DNA of 64,000 bases from Asticcacaulis excentricus CB 48 (GCF_000175215.2 NC_014816.1:2291001-2355000), one strand, 5' to 3'. Counted from the stretch's first letter, positions 9,506 through 17,841 are shown. The notes: a model not told the origin generated them from the sequence alone. Translations and numbers: made by a program.

Positions 9506-11065
9506 CTATTCGATCAGCCTCAGTTTGTTGATCGTGGCGAAGATGTCTTGCATTGTCTTCGTCAGATCAGAAGCCTGGCTCAGGTCGTAATAATAGCTCG
9601 ACTGACTGGCGCAGGCCTCCAACAGACTGCTATCGCCATCCTCTACGCGCACCACGAACAGTGTAATGCCCTGGGCTTTCGCTGCCGTACAGGCCAGGGC
9701 CGTGCGGGCATTGATCGCACTATTCGATGTGCTCCAGCGATTTTGCGTATTAGCGCCATCGGTGACGATGATCATGTACTTCTTTACATCGGTATCGCCA
9801 AACGCTGTGGCCTTGGTGTAGGGCTCAGCCGGAGAGAGCATCTCCATGCCAAACTGTACGCCGAGCGTGATATTGGTATTGCCACCAGGGGATAGACTGC
9901 TGAGATAGGTGTTTACGCTCGTAAAGTCACTCGTCAGGTCGAGCACCTTTGCCAGCGCAGTGGTGGAGCAACTGGCGGCGATATAGTTGCTGTCGACCAC
10001 GTCCGTCGCATAGGGCGCGACCGACACGTCAAAGGATTGATTGCGGTCAGTCAGACATCCGCCCCAACTGCTGGTCGCGAGGCTTGAAAAGTAGCTCGAA
10101 CTGAAGGCCGTGTAGCCGCTTGGACTATAGGCAACCGATGTTCCGGTGGAGGTGGTTAGTCCGCTTGAAACCGTGGACATAACAAGCGTGGATGCATTTA
10201 CCGTGGTCGTTAGATTGTAGGTGTAGAGGGTGTATTTGCTTCCACTCTTGGCGTAACCCATCAGGCTTGCCGCATAATAGGTCACACCGCCACTGGTATA
10301 GACGCGGTAGAAGGCTTTACTGGTGGCTGTCGCGCAGATCGTGCTGCCGACTTGGTCGCAAAGAGCCTCATAGGCTCTCCACACCGTGCGACAGGCGTAA
10401 TAGTTTACCGAAGTGCGTAGGTAACACTGGGTATAATCAACAAAGCTGTAGCTTGTTGAGGCCGGCAGGCGCACTTGGGTGTTAAAGGCGACCACGCCGA
10501 CCTTAACGTCCTCATTGCCGTCACCGTACGTCGAAATCAGTGAGCTCAAAACGGATGACACACTCGTTTTAAGGTAAGTCATCTTATTGTTCGACGCCAT
10601 TGACCCGGTCGTATCAAGGACAAACAGAAGCTCAAAAGGATCGGACTCAGATTGGGCAGACGAGGCGACACGTATTGTCTGCTCGCCAAGCCCCAGTAGC
10701 TGCAGGAAGTAGGGACGCTGCGTGATTTCGCTTGTATAGTGCACAACCTTGGCATTATCGCTCGTCTCGATGGCAAAGGTGTGAGAGGCCGTCTGAAGCT
10801 CCGGGTGGTCGCTCAAATTCATTTCAAACGCCATTGCGGCGGCAGTCTTCGCCGCCGCTTCAGATACCTCGATTTTCTGCGTTGCCTTCAGAACCGCCGC
10901 ATCCGTCGCATCTTGAAGCCGGGAACTTGTGTCAAAATAGCGCATCATATCGACAGCACCGCCGGCGGCCCCGACAAGAATTACAGCGCACAGACCGAAT
11001 ATGATTAGAGTGTTTCCCTGCCTGTCTCCAATGAATTTAGTCAGGCTCTGGCTGATCCACATCAT
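9506..11065 (-). CDS. TadE/TadG-like protein with von Willebrand A domain
   Basis: 519-aa membrane-anchored protein. The N-terminus matches the TadG type: a short basic segment, GNTLIIFGL and a single transmembrane helix (about residues 20-40), followed by the DAAVLKATQ segment of TadE/F/G pseudopilin-like proteins. A vWA domain begins near residue 145 with the metal-site motif DTTGSMASN and ends with IVTDGANTQN. A Ser/Thr/Tyr-rich insert of roughly 150 residues splits the vWA core. TadG proteins help assemble Flp pili or act at the cell surface, but no other tad gene is nearby. I start at ATG 11065 instead of an upstream TTG at 11083. Confidence 0.85.
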   Translation of the reverse strand: MMWISQSLTKFIGDRQGNTLIIFGLCAVILVGAAGGAVDMMRYFDTSSRLQDATDAAVLKATQKIEVSEAAAKTAAAMAFEMNLSDHPELQTASHTFAIETSDNAKVVHYTSEITQRPYFLQLLGLGEQTIRVASSAQSESDPFELLFVLDTTGSMASNNKMTYLKTSVSSVLSSLISTYGDGNEDVKVGVVAFNTQVRLPASTSYSFVDYTQCYLRTSVNYYACRTVWRAYEALCDQVGSTICATATSKAFYRVYTSGGVTYYAASLMGYAKSGSKYTLYTYNLTTTVNASTLVMSTVSSGLTTSTGTSVAYSPSGYTAFSSSYFSSLATSSWGGCLTDRNQSFDVSVAPYATDVVDSNYIAASCSTTALAKVLDLTSDFTSVNTYLSSLSPGGNTNITLGVQFGMEMLSPAEPYTKATAFGDTDVKKYMIIVTDGANTQNRWSTSNSAINARTALACTAAKAQGITLFVVRVEDGDSSLLEACASQSSYYYDLSQASDLTKTMQDIFATINKLRLIE

Positions 11066-11371
11066 AATTAGATCTACTCCCAAATTTTGCGCATATTCCT
11101 TTGCTTCAAAAATCGGGCCAACTTAAGCACTTAAAACTGCACGTTTGAAATAGTAGTTAATTTTTATTTACCATTATTACATAATAGACAACGCCACATT
11201 CGACGATTACTTGCCCCCGCGCCAAAAACGCACTGAGGGACAATTGCGCCTTTACACTGCATAGTCTTTATTTGAACTACAAACATTTAGCGCCAGGCGG
11301 CATTAAGACAACCAATAGCCGCGAGCCTCGCACTCGGCTTTTGCCCGGTTACCCCTAGTGGGACACGACCC

Positions 11372-11659
11372 TCACAGATCCAAATCATATGGCGAAGCAT
11401 CGGGCGGCGTCGGCTTTTCGTTATGAGCAGAGACCGACGCCACCAGTTCATAAAGATCGCTGCGGAGAGCTGTCAGGACGCGTGTGATGGTGGACAGTTT
11501 GGGGTCGCGATTTCCGTTTTCGAGATGTGACAAGGTGGCAATGCCTAAACCAGACAAGCGCGACAACTCTTCCAACTTAAGTTTTTTGGACAGGCGCAGC
11601 GCCCTTAAGGCGTGACCCAGTTGCACCGGCAAGGGATGGATGTCCGTTGATGGCGTCAT
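11372..11659 (-). CDS. small Xre-family HTH regulator
   Basis: 95-aa DNA-binding protein with a complete helix-turn-helix of the lambda-repressor class at residues 13-67 (ALRLSKKLKLEELSRLSGLG, then TLSHLENGNRDPKLSTI). The C-terminus is short and polar. The size and layout resemble HipB-type antitoxins, but no toxin gene is attached on either side. Two copies of TTATCG-N4-CGATAA lie 60-130 bases upstream and are the likely autoregulatory operators. A ribosome site AAAGGA precedes the ATG. Confidence 0.82.
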   Translation of the reverse strand: MTPSTDIHPLPVQLGHALRALRLSKKLKLEELSRLSGLGIATLSHLENGNRDPKLSTITRVLTALRSDLYELVASVSAHNEKPTPPDASPYDLDL

Positions 11660-11719
11660 GCCTTGATTCCTTTAATCATGAGCGATAACTCGGACCGTCC
11701 ATACCACGAAGTCAAGACA

Positions 11720-11739
11720 ATTTATCGCCAACGATAAAT
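11720..11739. promoter_or_regulatory. inverted-repeat operator 1 of the Xre gene
   Basis: ATTTATCG and CGATAAAT form perfect eight-base arms around CCAA. The same core recurs 49 bases away, centre to centre, so two regulator dimers could bind cooperatively. The site is about 60 bases before the Xre start codon, in the expected promoter. Operator function is inferred from symmetry, duplication and position. Confidence 0.6.
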
Positions 11740-11769
11740 ACGCAGAAATTTCATAGGCTATCTGGTAGA

Positions 11770-11787
11770 CTTATCGTTGACGATAAA
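11770..11787. promoter_or_regulatory. inverted-repeat operator 2 of the Xre gene
   Basis: TTATCG (11771-11776) and CGATAA (11781-11786) flank TTGA. This is the second copy of the operator core, with a mismatch in the outer positions. It also lies directly before a short broken reading frame on the plus strand at 11797, as if that frame had once been controlled divergently. Confidence 0.55.
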
Positions 11788-11796
11788 TAGTACGCA

Positions 11797-11955
11797 GTGA
11801 AGCCATTTGAAGTGAGCCGCGCCCAGTTGGCTGAACAAGACAAAATCAGTCCGGATACGTTGAACAAATGACTTTCCGGCGAGCGTGAGCTGATACCCCG
11901 CTATCTGATACCTGGCGGCGAGGTTATGGGACGCGTCTTGGATAAAAATCTGTGA
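11797..11955 (+). pseudogene. remnant of a short HTH-like gene with an internal TGA
   Basis: From a GTG at 11797 a frame reads VKPFEVSRAQLAEQDKISP and on to TLNK, then hits TGA near 11866 and continues in the same frame with LSGERELIPRYLIPGGEV to a stop at 11953-11955. If the TGA were a TGG Trp codon the whole 52 residues would read through and would resemble a helix-turn-helix segment. The frame starts just after the second operator and points away from the Xre gene. I read it as a decayed partner gene, but the evidence is slight. The remaining sequence to 12264 is AT-rich and gene-free. Confidence 0.3.
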
Positions 11956-12264
11956 CCGCCACTTCACCGCTTGTCGCACCGGAAGCCCTAAACGCCTACG
12001 CGCGAATTGGGGAGCGGCGGCTCGAAACGCACTCGGTGGCGCTACGCCCCGCTTTTCAAATCGACTGCGCAGTCCTTACGGCAGTGCTCGACATTCACTG
12101 AACCAATGATGAAGATTCGCGTTAATTCAGCGCCCCCAAAATTCAAAAAATTAATCACAAATACAGATACTTAATATGACCTTCCGGTTAACAATTGCAT
12201 GATTTTTCAATGAAATATCTTGCATTTCTCGCGCCTTTCCACTAGCCTCCCCGTGAGGTACGGC

Positions 12265-12861
12265 ATGAAGAAACTTCAGGAAGTCAAAAAACATCTACGA
12301 CCAGGCCAGGTGTACCGGCGCGAAGACGTGGCGAAATGGTCCATGTCTGTGGACAGACACCTCAAGCAATTGGTGGAGGCAGGTGAGCTGACCAAGCTTT
12401 CGGCCGGCGTGTATTATTACCCTCGAAAGACAGCTTTTGGTGCGGCTCCTGCAGAGGATAAAAACCTCGTTGAAGCATTCCTGAAAGATGATCGTTTCCT
12501 GCTGACATCGCCGAATGCCTACAATGCCTTAGGCGTTGGGACGACGCAGCTTTATAACGAGACCGTCGTCTATAACCATAAGCGTCATGGGCAATTCAAA
12601 CTGGGCGGGCGCATGTTCGATTTCCGGGTAAAGCCGCATTTTCCCAAGGAGGTCACCAAGGAGTTTCTACTGGTGGACTTGGTGAACAATGTCGGAAGAC
12701 TTGCCGAAAATCGAACACAGGTACTTGAGCGCGTGAAAGACCAGGCCACACGCACAGATCAATCTGCATTGCAAAAAGCGGTTCATGACTACGGGGCGGT
12801 GCGTACCAAAAAGTTCTTTGCAAGCCTTTTCGAAAGCGAAAGCAGAGCCTATGCCACTTGA
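12265..12861 (+). CDS. AbiEi-like antitoxin (DUF6088-type)
   Basis: 198-aa protein of the antitoxin class of type IV toxin-antitoxin systems. The N-terminal winged helix reads QVYRREDVAKWSMSVDRHLK followed by AGELTKLSAGVYYYPRKT, the usual promoter-like DNA-binding part. The rest resembles the family domain, with LTSPNAYNALGVGTTQ. Start chosen at 12265 because GAGG lies seven bases upstream; a start at 12220 adds 15 residues without a ribosome site. The stop overlaps the toxin start by 11 bases, the arrangement expected for translational coupling. It should both repress the operon and counter the toxin. A weak inverted repeat GAAAT/ATTTC at 12212-12228 may be its operator. Confidence 0.83.
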   Translation: MKKLQEVKKHLRPGQVYRREDVAKWSMSVDRHLKQLVEAGELTKLSAGVYYYPRKTAFGAAPAEDKNLVEAFLKDDRFLLTSPNAYNALGVGTTQLYNETVVYNHKRHGQFKLGGRMFDFRVKPHFPKEVTKEFLLVDLVNNVGRLAENRTQVLERVKDQATRTDQSALQKAVHDYGAVRTKKFFASLFESESRAYAT

Positions 12862-13792
12862 TTATCTGCACAACCACAAGGACTTTGCCGATCTGCTGCG
12901 CATCGTCGCTGACGACAAGCAAATCGCACCGGTGTTGGTGGAAAAAGACTATTGGATTATGCATTGCCTTTACGGCTTGCAGCAGATGCCTATGACGTTT
13001 GAGCTCAAAGGAGGCACATCGCTTTCCAAAGGCTTTGGCATCATAAACCGTTTTTCGGAAGACATCGATATTCGCATTGACCCACCGGCAGGTATGTTGG
13101 TCAGCAGCGGGCGAAATCAGGAAAAGCCGTCGCAGATCGAAAGCCGCAAGCGCTTTTACGATTGGCTTGCCGGAACCATAAAGATAGACGGCATTGTACA
13201 CATTGAGCGCGATGCCGCATTTGATGATGCCAAATACCGAAGCGGGGGCATCCGGCTGAAATATGCGGAACGGACTGGCGACGACTCAGATTTGAAGGAA
13301 GGTGTGTTGCTGGAAGTTGGCTTTGATGATGTAACGCCTAACCTGCCGATAGACATTACATCCTGGGCCTATCAATATGCCGTCGGGAAGGTCTCTATAA
13401 TTGATAATCGGGCGCGGGGTGTATTGTGTTACCACCCCGGCTACACGTTAGTCGAAAAGTTACAGACCATTTCGACCAAATTCCGTAAGCAACAGGAGAC
13501 AGGTGAGTTTCCTGCGAACTTTATGCGGCATTATTATGATGTGTATTGCCTGTTGGCTGAACCGAAGGTGCAAGCCTTTATTGGCACGGCTGACTATATG
13601 ACCCATAAGTTGCGCCGCTTTCGCTCGGAAAATCCAAACATTACAGAAAACCCGGCGTTCTTGTTGGATGATCCCGTAACCTTTGAGGCCTATGAAAAAG
13701 CATACGAGGGGACCAGGTCACTCTATTATAAAGCCCGGCCAAGCTTTTCCGACATCTTGGAACGCATCAAGATGCGGGCCGGTGATTTGTAA
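12851..13792 (+). CDS. AbiEii/AbiGii nucleotidyltransferase toxin
   Basis: 313-aa toxin of the AbiEii family, a DNA-polymerase-beta-like nucleotidyltransferase. The core shows KDYWIMHCLYGL, FELKGGTSLSKGFG (the GG-T/S motif) and FSEDIDIRID with the paired Asp residues that bind metal, then VEKLQTIS further on. These match the motifs described for AbiEii. ATG at 12851 lies inside the last codons of the antitoxin. Proteins of this family stop growth by modifying RNA (tRNA in studied homologues) and can act in phage defence; whether this pair does so is inferred. All key residues look intact. Confidence 0.86.
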   Translation: MPLDYLHNHKDFADLLRIVADDKQIAPVLVEKDYWIMHCLYGLQQMPMTFELKGGTSLSKGFGIINRFSEDIDIRIDPPAGMLVSSGRNQEKPSQIESRKRFYDWLAGTIKIDGIVHIERDAAFDDAKYRSGGIRLKYAERTGDDSDLKEGVLLEVGFDDVTPNLPIDITSWAYQYAVGKVSIIDNRARGVLCYHPGYTLVEKLQTISTKFRKQQETGEFPANFMRHYYDVYCLLAEPKVQAFIGTADYMTHKLRRFRSENPNITENPAFLLDDPVTFEAYEKAYEGTRSLYYKARPSFSDILERIKMRAGDL

Positions 13793-13813
13793 GGTTTTTC
13801 GTGTTGAAAGCAC

Positions 13814-14490
13814 TTAACAGGCTTCGAAATATGCTCCGGCCCCGCAGCTTTTGCAGTCTTCGACTTCCAAATTTCCAGCCGCGTTGTCCCAATTATCCGC
13901 GTAAGCGGTCTCTGTCACCTTGACCTGCCTCGTACTGATCTCCCGGCGCGGCTGTACGCGTGGTGCCTTGGCATCAAAGATTTGTACAGCTGTGACCAGT
14001 GCTTCTGCGGCTTGAAGGACGCATGCCCTGAACTTTTCACGCAGTGTCTCAAGTTTGCGGGGCGTCAACACATTGCGTGTCTCAACCACGTCTCTTTCGC
14101 CAGTTCTAAGGCCCGCCCCTTTCCGATCCTTGCCCTTGATGGTGAAGAGATGCCTCCCGGTGACAGCAGGCATCTCTTCACCGATCCTGATCTTGGCCGC
14201 CTCAACGGCTTGCGCTAGGTCCGCGCCCCAGATCACGTCTTCGCTGAACCTGGTCTTAGCTTCAGTTAGGGCAAGGCCTGGTTCTTCGTGTCATTGCCGT
14301 AGCGCAATAGGGCCCGATCAACGACCTTTCCGAAACAAACCCACCACGACTGGAACCGGTCAAACGCCGCGGCGTCAGCCATAGCAATCACCTTGTCTAC
14401 GTCACCTTGGTCCTGCGTCACCGCCTTTAAAGCATTCAGCGCTTCGCAGTTTTGTGCACTCTCACCAGCGGAGGGACACCTCGTATCCAG
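13814..14490 (-). pseudogene. frameshifted gene of unknown function
   Basis: The minus strand reads an open frame from about 14490 through SAQNCEALNALKAV and FDRFQSWWVCFGKVVDRALL to NQALP and a TAA at 14266-14268. Shifting the frame by one base at that point (TTGCCCTAA) continues directly with LTEAKTRFSEDVIWGADLAQ and runs on to CKSCGAG near the stop at 13814. The two halves together make about 225 residues of consistent composition, so this is a gene broken by a one-base deletion or a sequencing error. I do not recognise the family. A C-terminal CKSC pair could bind metal. It lies convergent to the AbiE toxin gene. Confidence 0.5.
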
Positions 14491-14631
14491 TCAATGTTCA
14501 TTAAGCACGACTTCGCCCCCGCCTCCTCCCTCACTCAGAACCCCAAGCCGTTGTGGTTCACTTGGCGCCCGTGATCAGTTGGCAATCGGGCCTTCGCTCC
14601 CGAAAAAAGCGCATATGCCGGGACCAGACGC

Positions 14632-14660
14632 AAAAACCCCTCCTGCTCTTGCAGGAGGGG
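14632..14660 (-). terminator. Rho-independent terminator of kduD
   Basis: CCCCTCCTGC (14637-14646) and GCAGGAGGGG (14651-14660) form a perfect ten-base stem with a four-base loop. On the minus strand it is followed by TTTTT (14632-14636). It lies 26 bases after the kduD stop codon, so it ends the kduI-kduD transcript. Confidence 0.9.
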
Positions 14661-14685
14661 CTTCACATAGTTGGTCGTGACCGGC

Positions 14686-15441
14686 TTAACGCGCCAGCCA
14701 GCCACCATCGACAGGGATGATGGCGCCATTGACATAGTCTGACGCCGGCGCGGCGAGGAAGACCGCCGCACCACCAAGATCAGACGGCTCACCCCAACGG
14801 CCTGCCGGGATACGGTCGAGGATGGATTTGTTCCGATCGGCATCAGCGCGCAGCTGAGCCGTGTTGTCAGTCGCCATATAGCCTGGCGCGATGGCGTTCA
14901 CGGTAATGCCCTTGCCGGCCCATTCGTTGGCCAGGAGGCGGGTAATACCCGCGATACCGGACTTGGACGCGGTGTAAGACGGCACGCGGATGCCCCCCTG
15001 AAAGGAGAGCATAGAGGCAATATTGATGATCTTACCATAGCCCTGAGCGATGAAGTGACGGCCCACCGCCTGCGCCATAAAGAAGGCGCCCTTGATGTTG
15101 ACGTTCATCACGTCGTCCCAGTCTTTCTCCGAGAAGTCCACTGCGTCGGCACGACGGATCAAACCCGCATTGTTTACGAGGATGTGCAGGCCGCCCAGCT
15201 CGTCAATTGCGGTTTTCACAACGCGCTCAATGGGCTCAATAGTGCCGAGATTCGCGTCGATATTGACGAACTTGCGGCCCAGCGCCTTGACCTTCTCACC
15301 GGTTTCATCGGCGGGCACGATGCCCACGGCGGCGATGTCCGCACCCGCTTCGGCGAGAGCAAGGGCAATGCCCTGCCCCAGTCCGGTATTGGCCCCGGTG
15401 ACGAGGGCAACCTTGCCGGTCAGATCAAATGGATGGCTCAT
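14686..15441 (-). CDS. kduD: 2-dehydro-3-deoxy-D-gluconate 5-dehydrogenase KduD
   Basis: Short-chain dehydrogenase of 251 aa that reduces 2,5-diketo-3-deoxygluconate to 2-keto-3-deoxygluconate in pectin breakdown. It has the cofactor motif TGANTGLGQGIA, NNAG, the catalytic Ser in INIASMLSFQGG and YTASK with the active-site Tyr and Lys. The KduD-type strings DLTGKVALVTGANTGLGQG and IRRADAVDFSEKDWDDVMNV separate it from generic FabG proteins. GGGAG sits seven bases before the ATG. It is downstream of kduI, whose product is its substrate, and ends at a strong terminator. Confidence 0.93.
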   Translation of the reverse strand: MSHPFDLTGKVALVTGANTGLGQGIALALAEAGADIAAVGIVPADETGEKVKALGRKFVNIDANLGTIEPIERVVKTAIDELGGLHILVNNAGLIRRADAVDFSEKDWDDVMNVNIKGAFFMAQAVGRHFIAQGYGKIINIASMLSFQGGIRVPSYTASKSGIAGITRLLANEWAGKGITVNAIAPGYMATDNTAQLRADADRNKSILDRIPAGRWGEPSDLGGAAVFLAAPASDYVNGAIIPVDGGWLAR

Positions 15442-15595
15442 GAAATATCTCCCTTTTCAATCTTTTCCCCTACTCTGTCAGAGCGGAGACGCGCGAGGTG
15501 CCGCCTCGCCAAACCAAGAAGCCAAAAAATCCGGACGGGCCGCCGCCAGAGGTTCTTTGACCGTTCTAAAACCACATCCGCATCGAGACGTGAGA

Positions 15596-16459
15596 TTAAG
15601 CCAGCTGGCAGATGTCCAGCACCTTCATGTCGGTATAGTCGAGGTTTTCGCCGCCCATGGCCCAGATGAAGGCGTAGTTTGACGTGCCGGCGCCCATATG
15701 GATCGACCACGGCGGCGAGACGACGGCTTCGTTGTTCTGGATAACGATATGACGCGCCGCGTCAGGCTGCCCCATGAAGTGGAAGACGCGGTCGTTTTCA
15801 CCGAGGTTAAAGTAGAAATAGACTTCCGAGCGACGGTCATGCAGGTGCGGCGGCATGGTATTCCACACCGAGCCAGGGGCCAGAATGGTCAGGCCCAAAA
15901 GCAACTGGCACGACTTGGCGGTGGTCGGCACGATATACTGATAGATGACGCGCTGGTTTGATTGTTCCAGCGAGCCGCGTTCCAGAGGGACCGCCTGATC
16001 TATCGAAATCTTTACCGTCTCATAGCGCGCATGGGCGGGCGTCGAGGTCAGATAATAGAGGGCAGGATTGGCGGCCTCATTTGACGAGAAGACCACATCC
16101 TTCGTACCCATTGGGATATAGAGCCCATCCTTTTGACCCAGGTCATACGCTACGCCATCCACCGTCACCACGCCTGCGCCACCGCCGACATTGATCACAC
16201 CCAGCTCACGGCGTTCAAGAAACGGGTGACCGGCGGCCGAAGCGGGCTCGGTCTGATCTGGCAGACGCACGCTCTGCGAGACCGGGGCCACGCCGCCTAC
16301 CACGAAGCGTTCGAAATGGGTGTAGTTGAGGACGACCGAGTCCGGGGCAAACAGGCCCTGCATCAGGTATTTGTCACGCAGATCATCCGTATCCGCATAG
16401 GCCATCATGTCCGGATGGGTGGCGTGATAGATCTTAGCGTACAAAGACGTCTGGCACAT
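15596..16459 (-). CDS. kduI: 5-keto-4-deoxyuronate isomerase KduI
   Basis: Cupin-type isomerase of 287 aa converting 4-deoxy-L-threo-5-hexosulose uronate to 2,5-diketo-3-deoxygluconate. It has the full KduI pattern: FLERRELGVINVGG, PAHARYET, LAPGSVWNTMPPHLHDRR (metal-binding His residues), YFYFNLGE and SPPWSIHMGAGT. The start is Met 16459, giving the normal family length; GGAG lies seven bases upstream, while the open frame continues 65 codons further without support. It is upstream of kduD with a 154-base gap and downstream of a 32-base perfect palindrome likely to control it. Confidence 0.94.
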   Translation of the reverse strand: MCQTSLYAKIYHATHPDMMAYADTDDLRDKYLMQGLFAPDSVVLNYTHFERFVVGGVAPVSQSVRLPDQTEPASAAGHPFLERRELGVINVGGGAGVVTVDGVAYDLGQKDGLYIPMGTKDVVFSSNEAANPALYYLTSTPAHARYETVKISIDQAVPLERGSLEQSNQRVIYQYIVPTTAKSCQLLLGLTILAPGSVWNTMPPHLHDRRSEVYFYFNLGENDRVFHFMGQPDAARHIVIQNNEAVVSPPWSIHMGAGTSNYAFIWAMGGENLDYTDMKVLDICQLA

Positions 16460-16582
16460 GACGCAGCTCCGGTTTTCATGAACAGCTCCGGCCAGCTGGC
16501 ACGGCGCCTTCCATCCCTTCGCGGCGAAATCCCGGTTTACGGGATGCTTCGCCACATAATGAGACTTCCTATAGCGACAAAT

Positions 16583-16614
16583 GAAAAGGAAGGAAACCGG
16601 TTTCCTTCCTTTTC
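16583..16614. promoter_or_regulatory. 32-base perfect palindrome before kduI
   Basis: Bases 16583-16598 are exactly the reverse complement of 16599-16614, centred on GGAAACCGGTTTCC. It sits 124 bases upstream of the kduI start and 12 bases downstream of the L-rhamnose dehydrogenase stop. The centre has the symmetric CCGG form of LacI-family operators; the outer AAAAGG/CCTTTT arms would also fold into a hairpin ending in T's. It could therefore act as a kdu operator, as a terminator for the gene upstream, or both. The palindrome is certain; its role is inferred. Confidence 0.65.
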
Positions 16615-16625
16615 TGTCAACGATT

Positions 16626-17405
16626 TTACTGAAGGTTGACGAAGGCCCCGCCATCGACCAGAAGCGATGCCCCTGTCACATATCCGGCCAGTTCTTCGCA
16701 GGCAAGGAAGATGACAGGTCCTGCCAGATCTTCGGGCTGACCCAGACGGCCGAGAGGGATGCGGCCTTCCATGTAGCTGCGCTTTCCTTCGTCAGCCAGA
16801 TCATCCTTGTTTATGTCGGTTAAGATGGTGCCGGGCAGGACTGCGTTGCAGCGGATGCCGTGTTTACCGAGCGCGATGGCGGTCGATTGCATCAGCGACA
16901 GCACACCGGCCTTAGTCGGCGTGTAGTGGGTCTGGAATTCGCCACCGACCAGCGCCGAGATAGAGGAGACCGCGACGATGGAGCCGGCAAAGCCATTGGC
17001 CTTTTTACCTTGCCTGACCATCTGGTTGGCGGCGGCCTGACACATATAGTAGGCACCGTTCAGGTTCACCTTGATCGTGCGATCCACCACATCGACCGGC
17101 ATGTCGAGGAAGCCGTGGAAGGGGCAGATGCCGGCATTGTTAACGAAGGTATCGATCCGGCCATAGGCCTCAACCGCGGCGGCCACAAAGGCGGTCGCCG
17201 AAGCCGGGTCAGCGACATCGCCACGTAGCGCGAAGGCTTCGCCCCCGAAGCCGCGGATTTCTTTCACTGCCGATTCGGCGGCGGCTTCATCACCCGCGTA
17301 GTTGATACCAACCCTGGCCCCCTGACGTGCCGCCCCAATGGCGATAGCGCGTCCAATGCCTTTTGAGCCGCCGGTGACCAGCAGTACCTTGTCCTTGAGC
17401 AACAT
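16626..17405 (-). CDS. L-rhamnose 1-dehydrogenase (LRA1 type)
   Basis: Short-chain dehydrogenase of 259 aa oxidising L-rhamnose to L-rhamnono-lactone, first step of the non-phosphorylated pathway. Motifs: TGGSKGIGRAIA, NNAGICPFHGFLDMP, the Ser in VAVSSISALVGG, YTPTKAG (Tyr and Lys) and the C-terminal ASLLVDGGAFVNLQ. NAGICPFH, HYTPTKAG and the NLQ end are specific to characterised bacterial L-rhamnose dehydrogenases. I start at 17405 (MLLKDK) as in those homologues; the frame extends 18 codons upward to a TAG that ends the IclR-like gene. It shares a strand with kduI and kduD and is divergent from the rest of the rhamnose genes. Confidence 0.92.
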   Translation of the reverse strand: MLLKDKVLLVTGGSKGIGRAIAIGAARQGARVGINYAGDEAAAESAVKEIRGFGGEAFALRGDVADPASATAFVAAAVEAYGRIDTFVNNAGICPFHGFLDMPVDVVDRTIKVNLNGAYYMCQAAANQMVRQGKKANGFAGSIVAVSSISALVGGEFQTHYTPTKAGVLSLMQSTAIALGKHGIRCNAVLPGTILTDINKDDLADEGKRSYMEGRIPLGRLGQPEDLAGPVIFLACEELAGYVTGASLLVDGGAFVNLQ

Positions 17406-17459
17406 CTTCTGTCTCTTCTCTCTGACCGGAAGCGCGAAACGCCCCCCGTTTCCTTCCAT

Positions 17460-17741
17460 CTATTGGTGTATTGCCTGCTGCGACAGGCGAATAAATTTGG
17501 GCCCCAGCCGGTACCCCCCGCCGCTGCCGTCGCGTGGGGCTACGCTGAGATAGCCCTGCTCGACGAGGGTCGACGCCAGACGATAGGCGGTGGAGCGCGC
17601 AAGACCTGCCGTCTCGGCAATTTCACTTAAACTGCCACGGCCCGAAGCCACTGCCTCAACGATCATCAGCCCACGGACCAGGGTCTGGCTACCGCCAGGT
17701 TTGTCGCGCTTAGTCTCGGTTGTCGTCGTATTTGCGTTCAT
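17460..17741 (-). CDS. truncated IclR-type regulator (HTH domain only)
   Basis: About 93 aa containing only the winged helix of IclR regulators: QTLVRGLMIVEAVASG, LSEIAETAGLARSTAYRLA and the wing ending GPKFIRLS. IclR proteins are normally near 250 aa with a C-terminal effector domain, which is missing here: a TAG follows AIHQ, and after 18 in-frame codons the rhamnose dehydrogenase begins. The frame could start as early as 17849, but 17741 fits the family and leaves the palindrome at 17842-17859 intergenic. It may be a deletion remnant or an effector-free DNA-binding protein; the HTH looks intact. Its place between the two divergent rhamnose units points to a role in their control. Confidence 0.7.
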   Translation of the reverse strand: MNANTTTTETKRDKPGGSQTLVRGLMIVEAVASGRGSLSEIAETAGLARSTAYRLASTLVEQGYLSVAPRDGSGGGYRLGPKFIRLSQQAIHQ

Positions 17742-17841
17742 GCCCGGTTTCGACGTTTCTGCGTTCACGCCTGACGTTTTTTGCTTGATAAGCCTTGGCC
17801 TAATTTCATATATTGGAATAAATAGATTGGCAATCGCATTT

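Noticed and set aside
17405..17459. 18-codon N-terminal extension of L-rhamnose dehydrogenase
   Set aside because: Homologues begin at MLLKDK; the extension is only the open frame back to the IclR-type stop codon.
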